DNA from: Psychrobacillus psychrotolerans
GTDB taxonomy: Bacteria > Bacillota > Bacilli > Bacillales_A > Planococcaceae
NCBI RefSeq assembly: GCF_900115805.1
Contig: NZ_FOXU01000001.1
Location: forward strand, 744,001-808,000
DNA length: 64,000 bases
Direction of reading: 5' to 3'
A model generated the notes under the pieces. The model was not told the DNA's origin, made no database searches, and was given only the letters and a program-made list of their open reading frames with translations. The translations under genes were made by a program, and so were the position numbers. Shown piece by piece: positions 1 to 10,058 of this stretch (its first letter is position 1; each line of letters opens with the position of its first letter).

Positions 1-676
1 GATCCAATAAATCAGGTCTGCGTGTGAACGTTCTATTTAAAGATTGTTGTTTGCGCCATTTATCAATTGCCGCATGGTTTCCAGACATTAAAACATCTGG
101 AACTTTATAACCTCGATATTCAACCGGACGAGTATAATGGGGATGCTCTAACAAACCAGTCGAAAAAGAATCTTTTTCATGCGATTCTGCATTTCCTAAT
201 ACATTAGGCAGTAACCTTACCACGCTATCTACCACAGTCATGGCTGCTAACTCACCGCCTGTTAATACAAAGTCCCCTATAGAAATTTCATCAGTAACTA
301 GATATTCCCGAATTCGTTCATCGTAGCCTTCATAATGTCCGCAAATAAAAACAAGCTCTTGTTCCATAGCAAGCTCTTCCGCTTTTTTCTGCGTAAAACG
401 CTCTCCCTGTGGACACAAAAGGATAATACGTCTATTTGTCCCTTGACTCGGCGGAAGCGCCTCTATGGCATTAAAAATAGGTTCTGGCTTTAATACCATA
501 CCCGCCCCACCACCATAAGGATAATCATCTACTTGATGATGTTTATTCCCTGAGTAGTCTCTAAAATTCACTACGTTTATTTCTACTTCATTCTTTTCTT
601 GGGCCTTTTTCAAAATAGATGAGTTAAATACACCAGTAAACATTTCTGGAAAAAGAGAAAGAATGTGAATATTCAT
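1..676 (-). CDS. trmD: tRNA (guanine37-N1)-methyltransferase TrmD, 3' end cut by window edge
   Basis: TrmD methylates G37 next to the anticodon of tRNAs using S-adenosylmethionine and prevents +1 frameshifting. About 225 residues are visible with no stop before the window edge; the family is about 240 residues, so only the last codons are missing. The translation opens [13 protein letters not shown] and contains the family stretches [11 protein letters not shown] and LTGGELAA, then PDVLMSGNH and RRPDLL near the end, typical of the SPOUT trefoil knot. Two in-frame ATG codons lie side by side (679 and 676); the inner one aligns with the B. subtilis start. It overlaps the rimM stop, so the two are translationally coupled. 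Confidence 0.95.
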   Translation of the reverse strand, partial: MNIHILSLFPEMFTGVFNSSILKKAQEKNEVEINVVNFRDYSGNKHHQVDDYPYGGGAGMVLKPEPIFNAIEALPPSQGTNRRIILLCPQGERFTQKKAEELAMEQELVFICGHYEGYDERIREYLVTDEISIGDFVLTGGELAAMTVVDSVVRLLPNVLGNAESHEKDSFSTGLLEHPHYTRPVEYRGYKVPDVLMSGNHAAIDKWRKQQSLNRTFTRRPDLLD

Positions 677-1194
677 CATGACAGTAAACCATCCAATACT
701 TCTATGGTAATTTTCTTATGTTCAATATCAATTGATTTGACTACGTCCTCAATATATGGGATATAGTGATCTTTTTTCCCTTGTTCTGGGTGTACTGTCC
801 AAACATCATTAGCACCCGTTTGAATAATTTCCGTTATAGTTCCAATGATTTCGCCATCCGTAGACTCTACTGTACAGCCTATAATTTCATGAAAATAGAA
901 CTCATTTTCTTCTAAATCTGAAAGATATTTTTCAGATACCTTTAAAATGGCATTACGAAATACATCTACATCTTTTAACAATGAATAACCTTCAAAAGTT
1001 AATAGATCAAAGTTCTTATGTCTACGATGACTTGCTACTTTAACCATAATTGGTTTAGAACCATCCGCTTTATGTAAAGCAAGTTCACTTCCAACCTCGT
1101 AGCGTTCATCTGCAAAGTCAGTCGTGGAGATTACTCGAACCTCTCCCCAAATACCATGTGTATTTACTATCTTTCCTACATTAAACCATTCCAT
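676..1194 (-). CDS. rimM: Ribosome maturation factor RimM
   Basis: RimM assists maturation of the 30S subunit head by binding ribosomal protein S19. The 172-residue product has the family length. An N-terminal beta-barrel (about residues 4-85, opening [17 protein letters not shown]) is followed by a C-terminal PRC-barrel (about 95-170) with the usual FYFHEIIGC and NDVW stretches. An AGGAGGT ribosome-binding site precedes the ATG. The stop overlaps the trmD start. Upstream, where B. subtilis has ylqD, lies a 660-bp gap filled with repeats. Confidence 0.96.
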   Translation of the reverse strand: MEWFNVGKIVNTHGIWGEVRVISTTDFADERYEVGSELALHKADGSKPIMVKVASHRRHKNFDLLTFEGYSLLKDVDVFRNAILKVSEKYLSDLEENEFYFHEIIGCTVESTDGEIIGTITEIIQTGANDVWTVHPEQGKKDHYIPYIEDVVKSIDIEHKKITIEVLDGLLS

Positions 1195-1233
1195 TAAGAT
1201 TACCTCCTAGTCAAAAAAAATTTAAATATGCCG

Positions 1234-1335
1234 TTGATTTCCACTCCGGTCGGACGCTTTCCGTGGGCACGGCTCGAGCCTATAGTCTCTCCCTCGTGCT
1301 GTCCCACTGGAGTCGCCGACCTGCGCTACATTCAA
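1234..1335 (-). repeat. Dispersed intergenic element, copy D (inverted)
   Basis: Read on the minus strand, the core starts near AATGTAGCGCAGGTCGGCGA and ends with CCCACGGAAAGCGTCC and GGAGTGGAAATCA. Both ends match the copies at 1547, 19921 and 63714. It is the shortest copy, with its own centre between the conserved ends. The bases just upstream of the core (about 1336-1400) also resemble the AT-rich flank of the other copies. Confidence 0.75.
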
Positions 1336-1399
1336 CCATAACCACTTAATATAAGAAAAGTTGCATACAATGTCGTATTTTCTCTCAAATAATATAAAT

Positions 1400-1787
1400 T
1401 GATTTCTGCATTCTTCATCTATTATTGGATAACATTTTTTAATTTAAAATAATTACAATTGATTTTAACTGATCGCTAAAAATTTGACCAATCTTTTTAT
1501 GTTAGTGATAAACTATGCCCAATCTTTTGTGTAGTACTGCACAAATTGATTGTAGTGCAAGGTGGCGACTCCAGCGGGAAAGCGTTAGGCGAAGACCCCG
1601 CAGCGAAGACATTGGCCAAACTTTGTTTGGGTAATGCCTTTGCGACGAGTAACCGCAGGAGCATATGTTTTCAAAGCGAAGAGGCTGAGGAAACGCCCGC
1701 GGAAAGCGTCCAACTGTAACGAAAATCATGGGATTATTCATTCTAACAAGTTCCTTAAACAATTGTTAACAGGACATTTTTATATAC
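1400..1787 (+). repeat. Dispersed intergenic element, copy A
   Basis: Copy A has an AT-rich left part (about 1400-1546) that aligns with the left parts of copies B and C (CTATTATTGG and later GATTGTAGTGCAAGGTGG), then a GC-rich core (1547-1729), then a tail ending near TTTTTATATAC that is shared with copy C. Relative to copy B its core has about 70 extra bases between two GCGAAG repeats, including a GGCCAAAC/GTTTGG hairpin. Its left end appears truncated where it meets inverted copy D. Confidence 0.7.
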
Positions 1788-1825
1788 GGAGCTACGCTTA
1801 TACTGAGTATAATGTTTTCTACCTA

Positions 1826-1860
1826 TCAAAAAAGGAAGAACAAATTGTTCTTCCTTTTTA
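1826..1860 (-). terminator. Rho-independent terminator of khpA
   Basis: On the minus strand, AAAAGGAAGAACAA pairs with TTGTTCTTCCTTTT, followed by a T run. The hairpin overlaps the khpA stop codon and would end the ylxM-ffh-rpsP-khpA transcript. Confidence 0.85.
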
Positions 1861-2091
1861 ATCTAATATGTCGACATATGTTTTTTTCTTTTGGTGACTG
1901 CCTGCTGCTGAGTAAACAATTGTACGAATTGCTTTCGCGACACGCCCTTGTTTGCCAATTACTTTTCCCATATCTTCAGGATGAACAGAAAGTTTATAAA
2001 CTATACGGTTTATATTTTCTTCTTTTTCAACCTTCACATTTTCTGGATAATCAACTATCGGTTTAACGATTGCTTCGATCAGCTGCTTCAC
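1858..2091 (-). CDS. khpA: KH-domain RNA-binding protein KhpA (YlqC)
   Basis: Small RNA-binding protein of 77 residues made of one KH domain; the GxxG loop reads GKQG in VIGKQGRVAKAIR (about residues 45-57). In Firmicutes KhpA partners with KhpB (Jag) and influences cell length and RNA metabolism. It lies directly after rpsP, as in B. subtilis, and is the last gene of its operon because a strong terminator overlaps the stop codon. Confidence 0.93.
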   Translation of the reverse strand: MKQLIEAIVKPIVDYPENVKVEKEENINRIVYKLSVHPEDMGKVIGKQGRVAKAIRTIVYSAAGSHQKKKTYVDILD

Positions 2092-2105
2092 ATTGTCCCC
2101 TCCGA

Positions 2106-2444
<339 letters not shown>

Positions 2445-2471
2445 GTGTTTTTTCTTAACACCCTATATTTT

Positions 2472-3827
2472 TTATTTAAATAATGAGTCTAGACCAGGCA
2501 TTTTCATCTTTTTCTTGCCTTTTTGTTGCATATTGGTCATTTGTTTCATCATTTTTTTCATGTCTTCAAATTGTTTCAGTAATCTGTTTATATCTTGAAT
2601 AGATGTACCAGACCCTTTAGCAATTCTCTTTTTTCTTGGTCCATTAAGTATCTCGGGAGTTGTTTTTTCCTGCGTAGTCATCGAATAAATGATGGCTTCT
2701 ACACGATCCATCTGTTTTTCATCTACCTTCGCATTTTCCAACCCTTTGATTTTACCTGCACCTGGTAACATTTTTAGAATTTCATCTAAAGGTCCCATTT
2801 GTTTCACTTGACCAATTTGCTCTAAGAAATCATCGAATGTGAAACTTTGCGTACGGAATTTCTCTTCTAATTCCTTCGCACGTTCTTCATCGACATTTGC
2901 CTGAGCTTTTTCGATAAGTGACATCATATCGCCCATACCTAAAATTCTAGAAGCCATTCGTTCCGGATGGAAAGGCTCTAATGCATCCATTTTTTCACCC
3001 ATCCCGACAAATTTAATCGGTTTTTGAGTAACGGAGCGAATAGATAACGCAGCACCACCACGTGTATCTCCATCTAATTTCGTTAAAACGACACCGGTAA
3101 TACCTATAGCTTCGTTAAAATTATTTGCTACGTTGACTGCATCCTGACCAGTCATCGCATCTACAACTAAAAATACCTCATCAGGTTCTTTAATTGCGCG
3201 TATATCTTTTAACTCTTGCATAAGTGTCTCATCAATATGAAGACGTCCAGCAGTATCTATAATAACTACATCGTGATGTTCTTCCTTGGCTTGTTCTATA
3301 GCCTGCTTAACAATTTCAACAGGGGAAATATCAGTCCCCAATGCAAACACAGGTAAAGAAAGCTGTTTCCCGATAGTTTGCAGCTGTTGAACGGCCGCTG
3401 GTCTATAAATATCCGCAGCAACCAATAAAGGTTTTTTGTTGTACTTTTTACGCAGGACATTGGCTAATTTACCAGTAGTAGTTGTTTTCCCTGCCCCTTG
3501 CAAACCGACCATCATAATAACCGTAGGTGGTCTCGTAGAGAAAGAAATTTGACTTTGCTCTCCACCCATCAGTTCGGTCAATTCATCTTTAACGATTTTA
3601 ACAACCTGTTGACCAGGCGTTAAACTTTTCATCACGTCTTGACCAACGGCACGGTCCGATACATTTTTAACGAATTCTTTTACTACTTTTAAGTTAACGT
3701 CTGCCTCAAGAAGTGCATAACGAACTTCTCTCATCATTTCTTTTACATCAGCTTCAGAGATTTTACCTTTACCTTTAATCTTCTGAAGTGTACCTTGGAG
3801 TCGCTCTGCTAATCCTTCAAACGCCAT
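2472..3827 (-). CDS. ffh: Signal recognition particle GTPase Ffh (SRP54)
   Basis: Ffh binds signal sequences and scRNA and delivers ribosome-nascent chain complexes to FtsY at the membrane. The 451 residues hold the N domain (1-95), a G domain with P-loop GLQGAGKT (108-115), DTAGRLH (near 190) and TKLDGDTRGG (near 248), and a Met-rich M domain ending MKKMMKQMTNMQQKGKKKMK. The ylxM stop codon lies inside its ribosome-binding site (TAGGAGGCG), so the two are coupled. B. subtilis Ffh is of nearly the same length. Confidence 0.97.
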   Translation of the reverse strand: MAFEGLAERLQGTLQKIKGKGKISEADVKEMMREVRYALLEADVNLKVVKEFVKNVSDRAVGQDVMKSLTPGQQVVKIVKDELTELMGGEQSQISFSTRPPTVIMMVGLQGAGKTTTTGKLANVLRKKYNKKPLLVAADIYRPAAVQQLQTIGKQLSLPVFALGTDISPVEIVKQAIEQAKEEHHDVVIIDTAGRLHIDETLMQELKDIRAIKEPDEVFLVVDAMTGQDAVNVANNFNEAIGITGVVLTKLDGDTRGGAALSIRSVTQKPIKFVGMGEKMDALEPFHPERMASRILGMGDMMSLIEKAQANVDEERAKELEEKFRTQSFTFDDFLEQIGQVKQMGPLDEILKMLPGAGKIKGLENAKVDEKQMDRVEAIIYSMTTQEKTTPEILNGPRKKRIAKGSGTSIQDINRLLKQFEDMKKMMKQMTNMQQKGKKKMKMPGLDSLFK

Positions 3828-3840
3828 GCACGTTCGCCTC

Positions 3841-4170
3841 CTAATCCCATTCTTTTAATTGATTAATGAGTTGAATCAGTTCTTTTTCAGATGATTGATC
3901 TTCTACAAGAGAAAGCAGTTGTTCCACCGTTTCTTGTCTACGTTGAAATTTGGAAAACAGACTTAGTTTTTCCTCATACTCTTCTAACATAGCTTCAGTT
4001 CGACGTATATTGTCATATACAGCCTGCCTTGAAATAGTATATTCTTCTGCTATTTCCCCAAGAGACAAATCATCTAAATAATAAAGTTGCATATAGCTTC
4101 TTTGTTTATCTGTTAATAAAGCCTGGTAAAAATCGAAGAGAAAATTCATGCGAGTTGTTTTTTCAATCAT
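3841..4170 (-). CDS. ylxM: YlxM family helix-turn-helix protein
   Basis: Small DNA-binding-like protein of 109 residues co-transcribed with ffh in Firmicutes; it modulates SRP function in streptococci, and its exact role elsewhere is unsettled. The helix-turn-helix reads [22 protein letters not shown] (about residues 36-57), like sigma region 4. Two ATG codons are possible (4176 and 4170); the second is eight bases from GGAG and matches the family start before [13 protein letters not shown]. It is the first gene after a strong promoter at 4247-4275. Confidence 0.92.
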   Translation of the reverse strand: MIEKTTRMNFLFDFYQALLTDKQRSYMQLYYLDDLSLGEIAEEYTISRQAVYDNIRRTEAMLEEYEEKLSLFSKFQRRQETVEQLLSLVEDQSSEKELIQLINQLKEWD

Positions 4171-4246
4171 TTCCATCTCTCCTTACCATATCAATTACAG
4201 CATGGGGTTATTACTTCCCCCATTCGCTAATCACTTATCATACTCT

Positions 4247-4275
4247 AGTTTAGTAAGAGAAAAGACATCTGTCAA
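4247..4275 (-). promoter_or_regulatory. Sigma-A promoter of the ylxM-ffh-rpsP operon
   Basis: On the minus strand a consensus TTGACA (4270-4275), a 17-base spacer and TAAACT (4247-4252) lie about 77 bases before ylxM. It sits immediately after the ftsY stop codon, with no clear terminator between. Confidence 0.7.
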
Positions 4276-4281
4276 GTAAAA

Positions 4282-5310
4282 TTACTTGTCTGACTCTATT
4301 TCTTCTGCTTCTTCCAAGTCTAATCCATCAGCGAAAAGACCATATACATACTTTTCTGCGTCAAATGGTTGTAAATCATCCATCTGTTCTCCTAGACCAA
4401 CAAACTTTACGGGAATATGCAGTTTATTGCGTATCGCGAGTACGATACCACCTTTTGCCGTACCATCTAGCTTAGTTAAGACAATACCCGTTACATTTGT
4501 TACTTCTTTAAACGTTTGTGCTTGAACAAGTGCATTTTGTCCTGTAGTAGCATCAAGCGCAAGTAGCACTTCATGAGGAGCATTTGGTATTTCACGAGAA
4601 ATTACACGATGAATTTTTTCCAACTCATTCATTAAGTTCACTTTGTTTTGTAACCTACCTGCAGTATCACAGATTAGCACATCTACACCGCGAGACTTAG
4701 CAGCTCTTACAGCGTCATACATAACTGCTGCAGGATCGGAGCCTTCTGACTGCTTAATAACTTCGACCCCTACTCTATCTCCCCAAACTTGCAGCTGTTC
4801 GATAGCCCCAGCACGGAACGTATCCCCCGCTGCTAGCATAACGTTTTTCCCTTCCCCTTTTAAACGATGGGCAAGTTTTCCTATCGTCGTTGTTTTACCA
4901 ACGCCGTTCACTCCGACAAACAAAATAACAGATAAATCACTTTCTTCAAGTTGAAGCTCCGTTACGTCGTCCTCACCAGCATTATAAATTTCTACTAACT
5001 TCTCAGAAATAACCGATTGAATACCAGAAGTATTTTTAATATTTTTGCGTTGTACTTCAAAGCGTAATGAATCCATCAATTCTGTAACTGTTTCGAAACC
5101 TACATCCGCTTGCAGTAATATTTCCTCTAGTTCTTCAAAAAAGTCTTCGTCCACTTTACGATATTTGGCTACTAGATCATTCACCTTTGATGTAAACTGG
5201 TTTCTTGTTTTGGAAAGACCTTCTTTAAACTTATTTGTAATAGAAACTGTTTCTTCTGCTTCTGGAGTAGAACCTAACATTTTTTCTTTGAATTTTTTAA
5301 AAAAGCTCAT
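4282..5310 (-). CDS. ftsY: SRP receptor FtsY
   Basis: FtsY is the membrane-associated GTPase that docks Ffh-ribosome complexes at the Sec translocon. The 342 residues contain a short N-terminal region with basic residues (MSFFKKFKEKM), the N domain (about 30-115), and a G domain with P-loop GVNGVGKT (133-140), AAGDTFRAGA, CDTAGRL and TKLDGTAKGG. The long acidic A domain of proteobacterial FtsY is absent, as usual in Firmicutes. It follows smc by 13 bases, as the end of the rnc-smc-ftsY unit. Confidence 0.97.
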   Translation of the reverse strand: MSFFKKFKEKMLGSTPEAEETVSITNKFKEGLSKTRNQFTSKVNDLVAKYRKVDEDFFEELEEILLQADVGFETVTELMDSLRFEVQRKNIKNTSGIQSVISEKLVEIYNAGEDDVTELQLEESDLSVILFVGVNGVGKTTTIGKLAHRLKGEGKNVMLAAGDTFRAGAIEQLQVWGDRVGVEVIKQSEGSDPAAVMYDAVRAAKSRGVDVLICDTAGRLQNKVNLMNELEKIHRVISREIPNAPHEVLLALDATTGQNALVQAQTFKEVTNVTGIVLTKLDGTAKGGIVLAIRNKLHIPVKFVGLGEQMDDLQPFDAEKYVYGLFADGLDLEEAEEIESDK

Positions 5311-5323
5311 ATATAAACTCCTT

Positions 5324-8300
5324 TTAAGTTACTAATTCCTCTTCTAATTTAACAGAAACTAATTTAGAAATACCAGATTCCTGCATGGTAATACCATATA
5401 GGACGTCCGCGCCTTCCATTGTACCCTTACGATGTGTAATCACGATAAACTGTGTATCGTTGCTGAATTTCTTTAAATAATCGCTATAACGTGTGACATT
5501 AGCCTCGTCAAGTGCTGCTTCCACTTCATCCAAAATACAAAATGGAACTGGACGTGTTCGTAAAATCGAGAATAGTAACGCAATGGCTGTAAGTGCTCGT
5601 TCTCCACCAGATAATAAAGAAAGGTTTTGTAGTTTTTTCCCTGGAGGTTGAGCCAGAATCTCTATCCCCGTATCAAGTAACGACGTTGGGTCTGTTAATA
5701 ACAAATCTGCCTGACCACCACCAAATAGTTCTCGGAACACTACTTTAAAATGACGTTGAATTTCATTGAAGGTTGTTTCAAAACGAATGGTCATCTCTTC
5801 ATCCATTTCTTTAATAACCTCATGTAATGTCTCTTGAGCAGATAACAAATCTTCTCTTTGTTCAGTTAGGAATGAATGACGTTCGTTTACTTGTTCAAAC
5901 TCCTGAATGGAACTAAGATTTATCGGACCCAATTCTTCAATAGAGCGCTTTAATAATTTGACCTTTTTACGGGCCAAATCCTCGTCCATGTCAAATGGAT
6001 AATCCTGCTCTGCATCTTCTAATGTCATTTCATAGGTTTCTTCTAAATGATTTTGTAACGACTTCATTTCTACTTCAATTTTACTTTGTTTTATGTCTAA
6101 CGTTCGTTCATCCATAAGATGTATATTAGCTTGTTGTTGCAATTGTTTTAATGACAGTTCTGCTTGCAATATTAATTGCGCAAGTTCTGACCGCTTAGTT
6201 TTACCTGATTGTATTTGAACGATTAAATACTCTTTTTTCTTTTTATGTTGTTCGATTAGATCTATTAATTCTTCCGGAGATGTCTCCCCTTGGTCATCAT
6301 TTTCATACCAAGCGATTTCCTTTTGTAAGGTTGTCACTTTTTGTACACTCACCGTACTAGACTGTTCCAAAAGAACTTTTTCTTTCTCAAGTTGAGATAG
6401 TTGTTCATTGACAACAGCGATAAGAGAAAGTAATTCGCCTAACTCATTTTGGAATTTATCTTTCTCTTGCAAAGATTGTTGCTTCAATGACTGTAGTTCA
6501 TCAATTGTTTTCTGAATAGAAATCAATGACTCGTTAATTTCTTTACTTCTGGCAGCAGTTTGGGCTTTTTTCTGAACTAAGCCTTCATGGAGATGATTCT
6601 TCTCTGTTTTTTCCTCGTCATATTCCAATAACTGACTTGTCAATCTAGAAATTATAGCAGCACATTCTCTAGATTCTGAAAGAAGTTTATGCTCTAATTC
6701 TCTTAGTTGCTCACCAGAAATTCGAGTGTCTTCTAAATCTATTTTCAAGTCTTGTACTTCTTGTTTTCTTCTAGAAACAGAAACTTCTGCTTCTAAAACA
6801 GATTTTTCTAGTTCAACTAGTTTGACATTAAGTTGTTCAAGCTCTGCTTTACGAGTAAATAAAGAAGACTGCTGTTTAACAGACCCCCCTGTTAAAGATC
6901 CTCCGGCATTTACTACATCTCCATCTAATGTAACGAAACGGAATTTATATTGCAGTCGAGCAGCCATTTCATTGGCCCCTTTTAAATCTTTGGCAATTAT
7001 AATATTACCAAGAAGATTTTCTACAATAATTTGATAGCCTTCAGAATAATTAACAAGTTTATCCGCTGTATTTACAAAAGATGGATGGTCTTGAATAGAA
7101 TTGAGTGTGAACTCGTTTATTTTACGAGATTTCATAACCTGTAGTGGTAGGAATGTTGCTCGGCCTACCCTTTTCTTCTTTAACCAATCTATTGCAATTC
7201 TAGCATCCTGGCTACTATCCGTAATTATATGCTGAGATTGCGGACCAATAGCAGTATCAATTGCCGTCATATATGATTCTGGTATTTGAATTAGTTCAGC
7301 AACTGCTCCGTGAATACCTTTTAGTTCCTTCTTATCTCGAGCAATAAGAACTTCTTTAACTCCTTGGAAAAACCCGGAAAACTCAGATTCTAACTCTTCC
7401 AATGAATCTCTTCTTGCTTGCATTTGGTGTTTCATCTGATAGGCTTTTTGAAGCATTGTTTGTTGCTCTTCAAAGGAACCTTCTAGACGTTCTGAAACTT
7501 CTCTTTTTGTTTTATAATCCGTAAGTCTTGCTTGTAGATCCTTTTGACATTTTGACAATAACGGGTCTAACTCGTTTTTGCGGATTGTTAGCTTTTCTAA
7601 TTCGTTTTTGATTTCTTGGTAGTCTGCAACCATTTTTTCTGAAGTAACGAGTTCAAAGTGAAGTTGTTGCTCCATATGTTTCATCTCGTTCTTCATAGTT
7701 GCTTCTTCATTTAGCAAATCGATATATGTACTTTTCAAATCTTCAATTTCTTCTTCCATTTCAGAAGCAGATTTACTCAACACATGATCGATTTGAACCT
7801 TTTTAGCACGAAGTACTTTAAGTTGAGCTTGTTTATTAGATTTTTCTTTGTTATTCGTTTTCATTTGCTCTTCTAGCGTTTGAACTTTATATCGTTCTTC
7901 TGCTAGCGCCTTTTTAAGCTGCGATATTTGTTGACTAGCATTTTGTTGTTTCTCCGCCAAAAGCAGCTTTCTGCCTTCCAAGCGTTCTAATTCAGAACTG
8001 GATTCTACTAGTTCACTTTGCTCTGTATCCAACTTTTCATCAATAGCGGTCATTACTTTTCTGTCTTGCTGAATATTTTTTTCCAGCTCGTCAATTTGTA
8101 AAAGTAGAGACTGTTTGATGTGCTGAAGTTCGCTTAACTTTGTTTTTAATTCCATATTTTCTTGAACAAAATCCCTTAAATCATGAGCGATAACTGCAAT
8201 TTCAATATCCTTAAGTTCTGCAGACATCATTAAATAATCGGACGCCAGAGAGGATTGAATCTGCAAAGGCTCCATTCGACTATCCAATTCATGCAAAATA

Positions 8301-8878
8301 TCGAGAACACGATTTAAGTTATCGTCTGTTTCAATTAGCTTAAATTCAGCTTTCTTTTTTCGTTGCTTGTACTTTAAAACACCTGCAGTTTCTTCAAAAA
8401 TAGTACGGCGATCTTCAGGTCGACTATTTAGTATTTCGTCGACCCGACCTTGAGAAATAATAGAAAACGCTTCTTTTCCAAGCCCTGAATCCATAAATAA
8501 GTCCGTAATATCCTTCAATCTGCATGTTTGTTTATTTAACAAGTATTCACTGTCACCAGAACGGAACACTCTTCTAGTCACACTAATTTCCGAAAAATCA
8601 AGAGCTACCCGTTGGTCTGCATTATCTAATATCAAGTTCACTTCTGCAAAGTTCAATGCTTTTCTAGAATCACTTCCGGCAAAAATGACATCCTCCATTT
8701 TTGCACCTCGAAGAGACTTAGCAGACTGCTCTCCTAAAACCCATCTTATTGCATCTGTAACATTACTTTTTCCACTACCATTTGGCCCTACTACTGCAGT
8801 AACTCCTGGAACAAAATCAATTCCAATACGGTCTGCAAAAGATTTAAATCCAATAATTTCTAATCTTTTAAGGAACAA
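5324..8878 (-). CDS. smc: Chromosome segregation ATPase SMC
   Basis: SMC forms the ring-shaped condensin with ScpA and ScpB that compacts and separates replicated chromosomes. The 1184 residues carry Walker A GPNGSGKS (31-38), two long coiled-coil arms, a hinge (about 500-670, including the GGSLTGGS end), then the ABC signature LLSGGERAL and Walker B CILDEVEAALD near the C terminus. The start is a TTG: it begins MFLKRLEIIGFKSFADRI like its homologues, with GGGGGAAT just upstream. Only three bases separate it from rnc. Confidence 0.97.
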   Translation of the reverse strand: MFLKRLEIIGFKSFADRIGIDFVPGVTAVVGPNGSGKSNVTDAIRWVLGEQSAKSLRGAKMEDVIFAGSDSRKALNFAEVNLILDNADQRVALDFSEISVTRRVFRSGDSEYLLNKQTCRLKDITDLFMDSGLGKEAFSIISQGRVDEILNSRPEDRRTIFEETAGVLKYKQRKKKAEFKLIETDDNLNRVLDILHELDSRMEPLQIQSSLASDYLMMSAELKDIEIAVIAHDLRDFVQENMELKTKLSELQHIKQSLLLQIDELEKNIQQDRKVMTAIDEKLDTEQSELVESSSELERLEGRKLLLAEKQQNASQQISQLKKALAEERYKVQTLEEQMKTNNKEKSNKQAQLKVLRAKKVQIDHVLSKSASEMEEEIEDLKSTYIDLLNEEATMKNEMKHMEQQLHFELVTSEKMVADYQEIKNELEKLTIRKNELDPLLSKCQKDLQARLTDYKTKREVSERLEGSFEEQQTMLQKAYQMKHQMQARRDSLEELESEFSGFFQGVKEVLIARDKKELKGIHGAVAELIQIPESYMTAIDTAIGPQSQHIITDSSQDARIAIDWLKKKRVGRATFLPLQVMKSRKINEFTLNSIQDHPSFVNTADKLVNYSEGYQIIVENLLGNIIIAKDLKGANEMAARLQYKFRFVTLDGDVVNAGGSLTGGSVKQQSSLFTRKAELEQLNVKLVELEKSVLEAEVSVSRRKQEVQDLKIDLEDTRISGEQLRELEHKLLSESRECAAIISRLTSQLLEYDEEKTEKNHLHEGLVQKKAQTAARSKEINESLISIQKTIDELQSLKQQSLQEKDKFQNELGELLSLIAVVNEQLSQLEKEKVLLEQSSTVSVQKVTTLQKEIAWYENDDQGETSPEELIDLIEQHKKKKEYLIVQIQSGKTKRSELAQLILQAELSLKQLQQQANIHLMDERTLDIKQSKIEVEMKSLQNHLEETYEMTLEDAEQDYPFDMDEDLARKKVKLLKRSIEELGPINLSSIQEFEQVNERHSFLTEQREDLLSAQETLHEVIKEMDEEMTIRFETTFNEIQRHFKVVFRELFGGGQADLLLTDPTSLLDTGIEILAQPPGKKLQNLSLLSGGERALTAIALLFSILRTRPVPFCILDEVEAALDEANVTRYSDYLKKFSNDTQFIVITHRKGTMEGADVLYGITMQESGISKLVSVKLEEELVT

Positions 8879-8881
8879 TGA

Positions 8882-9640
8882 CTATTCCCCCTGTTCTGAA
8901 TCCCTTAATGCGAGTATAGCAAGTCTTGCAGCTTGTTGTTCTGCCTCTTTTTTAGAACGACCATCGCCGATACCCAGTTCTTTAGTGTTTAAAATAACCC
9001 GAGAAACAAAAGTACGATTATGAGCCGGTCCTTTTTCCTCTACTATTTCATAGCTTAACGTACCAATATTTTGTTGTTGAATAATTTCTTGTAATTGACT
9101 TTTATAATCCATCACATGCGAAAAAGCACCGAGTTCGATTTTGGGGAAAACAATTTTTTCTAAAAACTCTATAACTGTTTCTAATCCCTGATCTAAATAT
9201 AATGCACCGATATATGCTTCAAAAACGTCTGCTAAAAGTGCAGGTCTTTCACGACCGCCCGTTAGCTCTTCCCCTTTTCCTAACAATACATATTTGCCGA
9301 AGTTCAACTCATTTGCAAACAATACAAGAGATGGCTCACAAACGATGGCCGCTCGGAGTTTAGTTAACTCTCCTTCACTCATGCCAGTATATTTTTGAAA
9401 TAAATATTGAGAAACGGACAATTCTAATACTGCGTCTCCAAGGAACTCTAGACGTTCGTTATCGGCAAAAAATTTACGACGATGCTCATTCACATAAGAT
9501 GAATGGGTAAAGGCTTGATACAATAATGTTGGATTTTCAAATCTTATTTGGAAATGCTCCTGAAACTGCTCAAATTGTTCTTTTACAGTTTCTGAAAAAA
9601 TTACTCTGCGAATATTATTTTTTTTGCGATTTACTTTCAT
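8882..9640 (-). CDS. rnc: Ribonuclease III
   Basis: RNase III cleaves double-stranded RNA in rRNA and scRNA processing. The 252 residues hold the nuclease domain with signature [14 protein letters not shown] (about 60-73) and the downstream acidic pair in [13 protein letters not shown], then a dsRNA-binding domain (from [12 protein letters not shown] to the end). The N terminus is basic ([12 protein letters not shown]). The ribosome-binding site is weak. Its stop lies within the smc ribosome-binding region. Confidence 0.97.
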   Translation of the reverse strand: MKVNRKKNNIRRVIFSETVKEQFEQFQEHFQIRFENPTLLYQAFTHSSYVNEHRRKFFADNERLEFLGDAVLELSVSQYLFQKYTGMSEGELTKLRAAIVCEPSLVLFANELNFGKYVLLGKGEELTGGRERPALLADVFEAYIGALYLDQGLETVIEFLEKIVFPKIELGAFSHVMDYKSQLQEIIQQQNIGTLSYEIVEEKGPAHNRTFVSRVILNTKELGIGDGRSKKEAEQQAARLAILALRDSEQGE

Positions 9641-9702
9641 GAATTATCTGCCTTTCCACTTATCATATGTTCATCTAAGTTTACCCGTTTCTAGCCTAAT
9701 GT

Positions 9703-9757
9703 GCAAAAAGAAATAGAGACGTTCTCTTATTCACATGGAATAAGTAGAACGCCTCTG
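9703..9757 (-). terminator. Terminator after acpP
   Basis: A long minus-strand hairpin pairs AGAGGCGTTCT and CTTATTC with GAATAAG and AGAACGTCTCT, followed by ATTTCTTTTTG. It lies between acpP and rnc and would separate lipid synthesis from the rnc-smc-ftsY transcript, at least in part. Confidence 0.8.
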
Positions 9758-9800
9758 CTACTATTAAATTTTATGTAGTAGACTTCCTACTGCATAATAT

Positions 9801-10037
9801 TTAACCTTGTTTGCTTTCAATATATTTAACTGCACTACCTACAGTAGAAATTTGTTCAGCATCTTCATCTGAAATTTCCATATCGAATTCATCTTCTAAT
9901 TCCATTACTAATTCTACCACATCTAGAGAGTCTGCACCTAAATCTTCACGAAAAGATGCTTCTAATTTTACTTCGTTCTCATCTACTCCTAGACGATCGA
10001 TGATTACTTTAGTTACGCGTTCTAAAACAGTTGACAC
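9801..10037 (-). CDS. acpP: Acyl carrier protein
   Basis: ACP carries growing acyl chains on a 4'-phosphopantetheine attached to the Ser of the DSL motif, here [10 protein letters not shown]. The product is 78 very acidic residues. The longest frame starts at a GTG at 10046, but that codon lies inside the ribosome-binding site; the GTG at 10037 is eight bases from GGGGAGG and gives a family-typical start ([11 protein letters not shown]). It has its own promoter (10059-10087), unlike the fabG-fabD-plsX genes it follows. Confidence 0.95.
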   Translation of the reverse strand: MSTVLERVTKVIIDRLGVDENEVKLEASFREDLGADSLDVVELVMELEDEFDMEISDEDAEQISTVGSAVKYIESKQG

Positions 10038-10058
10038 ATTAGTCACCTCCCCTCAATG

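Larger units (their letters stand above)
1195..1857. other. Repeat-filled intergenic gap between rimM and khpA
   Basis: This 663-bp stretch holds two copies of the dispersed GC-rich element, one on each strand and head to head (cores 1234-1335 minus, 1547-1729 plus), plus their AT-rich flanks and the khpA terminator. B. subtilis carries ylqD here; no reading frame resembling it was found. Short open frames inside the repeat copy are not believable genes. Confidence 0.7.

Noticed and set aside
1502-1861. Open frames on both strands across repeat copy A
   Set aside because: They follow the GC-rich repeat, have no ribosome-binding site and no recognisable protein character.
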